Below, piece by piece: positions 62,854 to 64,000 of a DNA stretch of 64,000 bases (position 1 is the stretch's first letter; each line of letters starts with the position of its first letter). Below the pieces are notes generated by a model, which was given only the letters and a program-made list of their open reading frames with translations, was not told the origin of the DNA and ran no database searches. Location of the stretch: assembly GCF_902497855.1 (NCBI RefSeq), contig NZ_CABVHU010000011.1, forward strand, positions 212,698-276,697, read 5' to 3'. Made by a program: the position numbers and the translations under genes. This stretch comes from Pseudomonas fluorescens (lineage in GTDB: Bacteria; Pseudomonadota; Gammaproteobacteria; Pseudomonadales; Pseudomonadaceae).

Positions 62854-63576
62854 TCAAGCGGCCTGCAGCTGCCGGTCCATCGAGGCGATGCACTCGCGCA
62901 TCTGCTCGCGGCACTGCTCAATCAGCAGCGGCATGTCATCCAGGCTCAATCCCGCCGTAGGAATCGCCGGCAGCGAGCGGATCAGAATTTTCCCGCTGCG
63001 CCAGCGGTTCAAGCGCATGTGTTTGACGTAAGTGCTGACACACACCGGCACGATCGGCACGCCCGCAGCAATCGCCATCTGGAACGCGCCTTTCTTGAAC
63101 GGCAGCAATTCTTCGCCGAGGTTGCGCGTGCCTTCCGGGAACACCCAGATCGAGGTGTCTTCATTTTGCAGGGTATGGGTGGTGGTCAGCATCGACTGCC
63201 GCGCCTTCTGCGCATTGCCACGATCAATCAACACATTGCCCGCCAGCCAGAACAGCTGGCCGAACAGCGGCACCCACTTCAAGCTTTTTTTGCCAATGCA
63301 CACGGTGCGGCGCGGCACGACATTGCCGAACACGAACAGGTCGTAGTTGGACTGGTGGTTGGCAATGATCACGCAGCTGTCGGGTTTATCCATCAGCGGC
63401 CCGACCTCGGCCTTCACCCGCAAACGCAAGATACACATCGCCGGCCACGCATATAGGCGCGCGCACAAACGGCTGTTATCCGGGTTGAACGGGCGACACA
63501 GGCCCAGCAGTACGCCAAGCACCCCGGCCAGAATAAAGTGCAGCCCCATCAATAACATACGAAACACAAACAGCAT
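62854..63576 (-). CDS. 1-acyl-sn-glycerol-3-phosphate acyltransferase (PlsC family)
   Basis: A 240-residue membrane-bound acyltransferase that makes phosphatidic acid from lysophosphatidic acid. It has N-terminal hydrophobic helices, the catalytic HX4D box in IIANHQSNYDLF, and the binding motifs WVFPEGTRN and GVPIVPVCVS. The ATG at 63576 (MLFVFRML) follows GTGGGG; a GTG at 63588 is the longer choice. It is one of probably several PlsC-like proteins in the genome. Confidence 0.9.
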   Translation of the reverse strand: MLFVFRMLLMGLHFILAGVLGVLLGLCRPFNPDNSRLCARLYAWPAMCILRLRVKAEVGPLMDKPDSCVIIANHQSNYDLFVFGNVVPRRTVCIGKKSLKWVPLFGQLFWLAGNVLIDRGNAQKARQSMLTTTHTLQNEDTSIWVFPEGTRNLGEELLPFKKGAFQMAIAAGVPIVPVCVSTYVKHMRLNRWRSGKILIRSLPAIPTAGLSLDDMPLLIEQCREQMRECIASMDRQLQAA

Positions 63577-63749
63577 TACAGGCCCCACCGGGACAAAAGG
63601 TGGCGCAGTGTACGGATGTGCACTGTTTTCGGCAATTGCCGCTAAAGAGTCAGGAGATGGCCGATGTTTGAGTGCATGTTTCTGGCTTGTCGGTCAGGTG
63701 CGGTTTAGGGCTGCTAACAGGCTTTTAAACAGGAGCGAGATGATCGATG
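63577..63749. other. Upstream region of the acyltransferase gene
   Basis: These 173 bp hold the probable promoter of the minus-strand acyltransferase; no gene or repeat is recognised. A dispersed repeat begins after it. Confidence 0.4.
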
Positions 63750-64000
63750 TGGATTGTGTGTATATCCGTTTCTGCGGTAACGGCCGCTTTTGGTTCCGCC
63801 CTTACGGCGGGTCACTTGGAAAAGCGCCAAGTAACCAAGCGCTCTTGCCACTTTCGTTCGGTGCCTCGCCCAGGCTCGGCATGCCCTCGCTCCGGTCCTG
63901 CTCCGTGGGCCCGCCGCCATCGGCCATCCATGGCCGGGGGCGGCTAACCCGGCATCCATGCCGGGTTGCCCACTGCGCAGAACCTCCACTCGGCCTCTCG
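63750..64000 (+). repeat. Dispersed Pseudomonas repeat (runs off the right edge)
   Basis: From about 63750 (GATTGTGTGTATATCCG, GCGGTAACGGCCGCTTTTGG, CGGCGGGTCACTTGG) to the end, the sequence resembles a repeat I recall in many Pseudomonas genomes, often miscalled as a small protein. Short inverted segments such as ATCCATGGCCG and GGCATCCATGCCGGG are seen. Reading frames on either strand (63747-63947 plus; 63714-63989 minus) are low-complexity and Arg/Pro/Ser-rich, so I do not call a gene. The right end lies outside the window. Confidence 0.6.

Noticed and set aside
63747..63947. 66-codon frame at the right edge
   Set aside because: It lies in a dispersed repeat and is a known type of spurious Pseudomonas protein; no coding evidence.

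Overview
The window is chromosomal DNA of a Pseudomonas, most likely of the P. fluorescens group. The evidence is the gyrA-serC-pheA-hisC-tyrA/aroA-cmk-rpsA-ihfB gene order, the O-antigen locus between ihfB and wbpM, many Pseudomonas-type REP palindromes (TGTAGGAGC...GCTCCTACA) and proteins that closely resemble remembered Pseudomonas sequences. All names come from reading the sequence; no database search was run.

Layout. (1) 1-11.8 kb: the 3' part of gyrA, then a tight mixed-function supraoperon for serine, aromatic and histidine biosynthesis, including a TyrA-AroA fusion, ending in cmk and rpsA. A small lipoprotein, ihfB and a LapA-like membrane protein follow. (2) 12-30.3 kb: the O-specific antigen locus. 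It holds rmlBDA (dTDP-rhamnose), wzz, a 685-bp leader with an RfaH-type ops/JUMPstart element, then an AT-rich block (Wzx flippase, two glycosyltransferases, Wzy polymerase). The UDP-FucNAc genes (wbjBCD), a GT4 transferase and the wbpV-wbpL-wbpM module come next. rmlC lies apart at 35.7 kb on the other strand. (3) 30.4-36.3 kb: a ComEA-like protein, an SDR-ketosynthase-TetR group, a GntR/FCD regulator with a DUF1989 protein, a DUF2897 protein and rmlC. (4) 36.4-44.6 kb: kdpFABCDE, a high-affinity K+ pump with its two-component system, preceded by a good match to the E. coli KdpE box. (5) 44.7-52.4 kb: a patatin-like esterase, a CHAD protein, a thioesterase, an Mpo1-like membrane protein, a chemoreceptor and several small proteins including an RraB homologue. 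(6) 52.7-55.9 kb: a three-gene CP-ATP-grasp / alpha-E / transglutaminase operon, probably a peptide-forming or peptide-modifying system of unknown product. (7) 56-64 kb: a cytochrome c, a 31-residue membrane peptide, a thiolase / FadB-type pair with a glutamine-amidotransferase-like protein, CorA, a PlsC-type acyltransferase, and the start of a dispersed Pseudomonas repeat at the right edge.

The most interesting points are the ops element plus a three-codon mini-ORF directly before wzx, the ATP-grasp/alpha-E/transglutaminase operon, palindromic operators placed just before the GntR and thiolase genes, and several families of REP-type repeats, one lying inside the kdp operon. No rRNA, tRNA, IS transposase, prophage or CRISPR array was seen.
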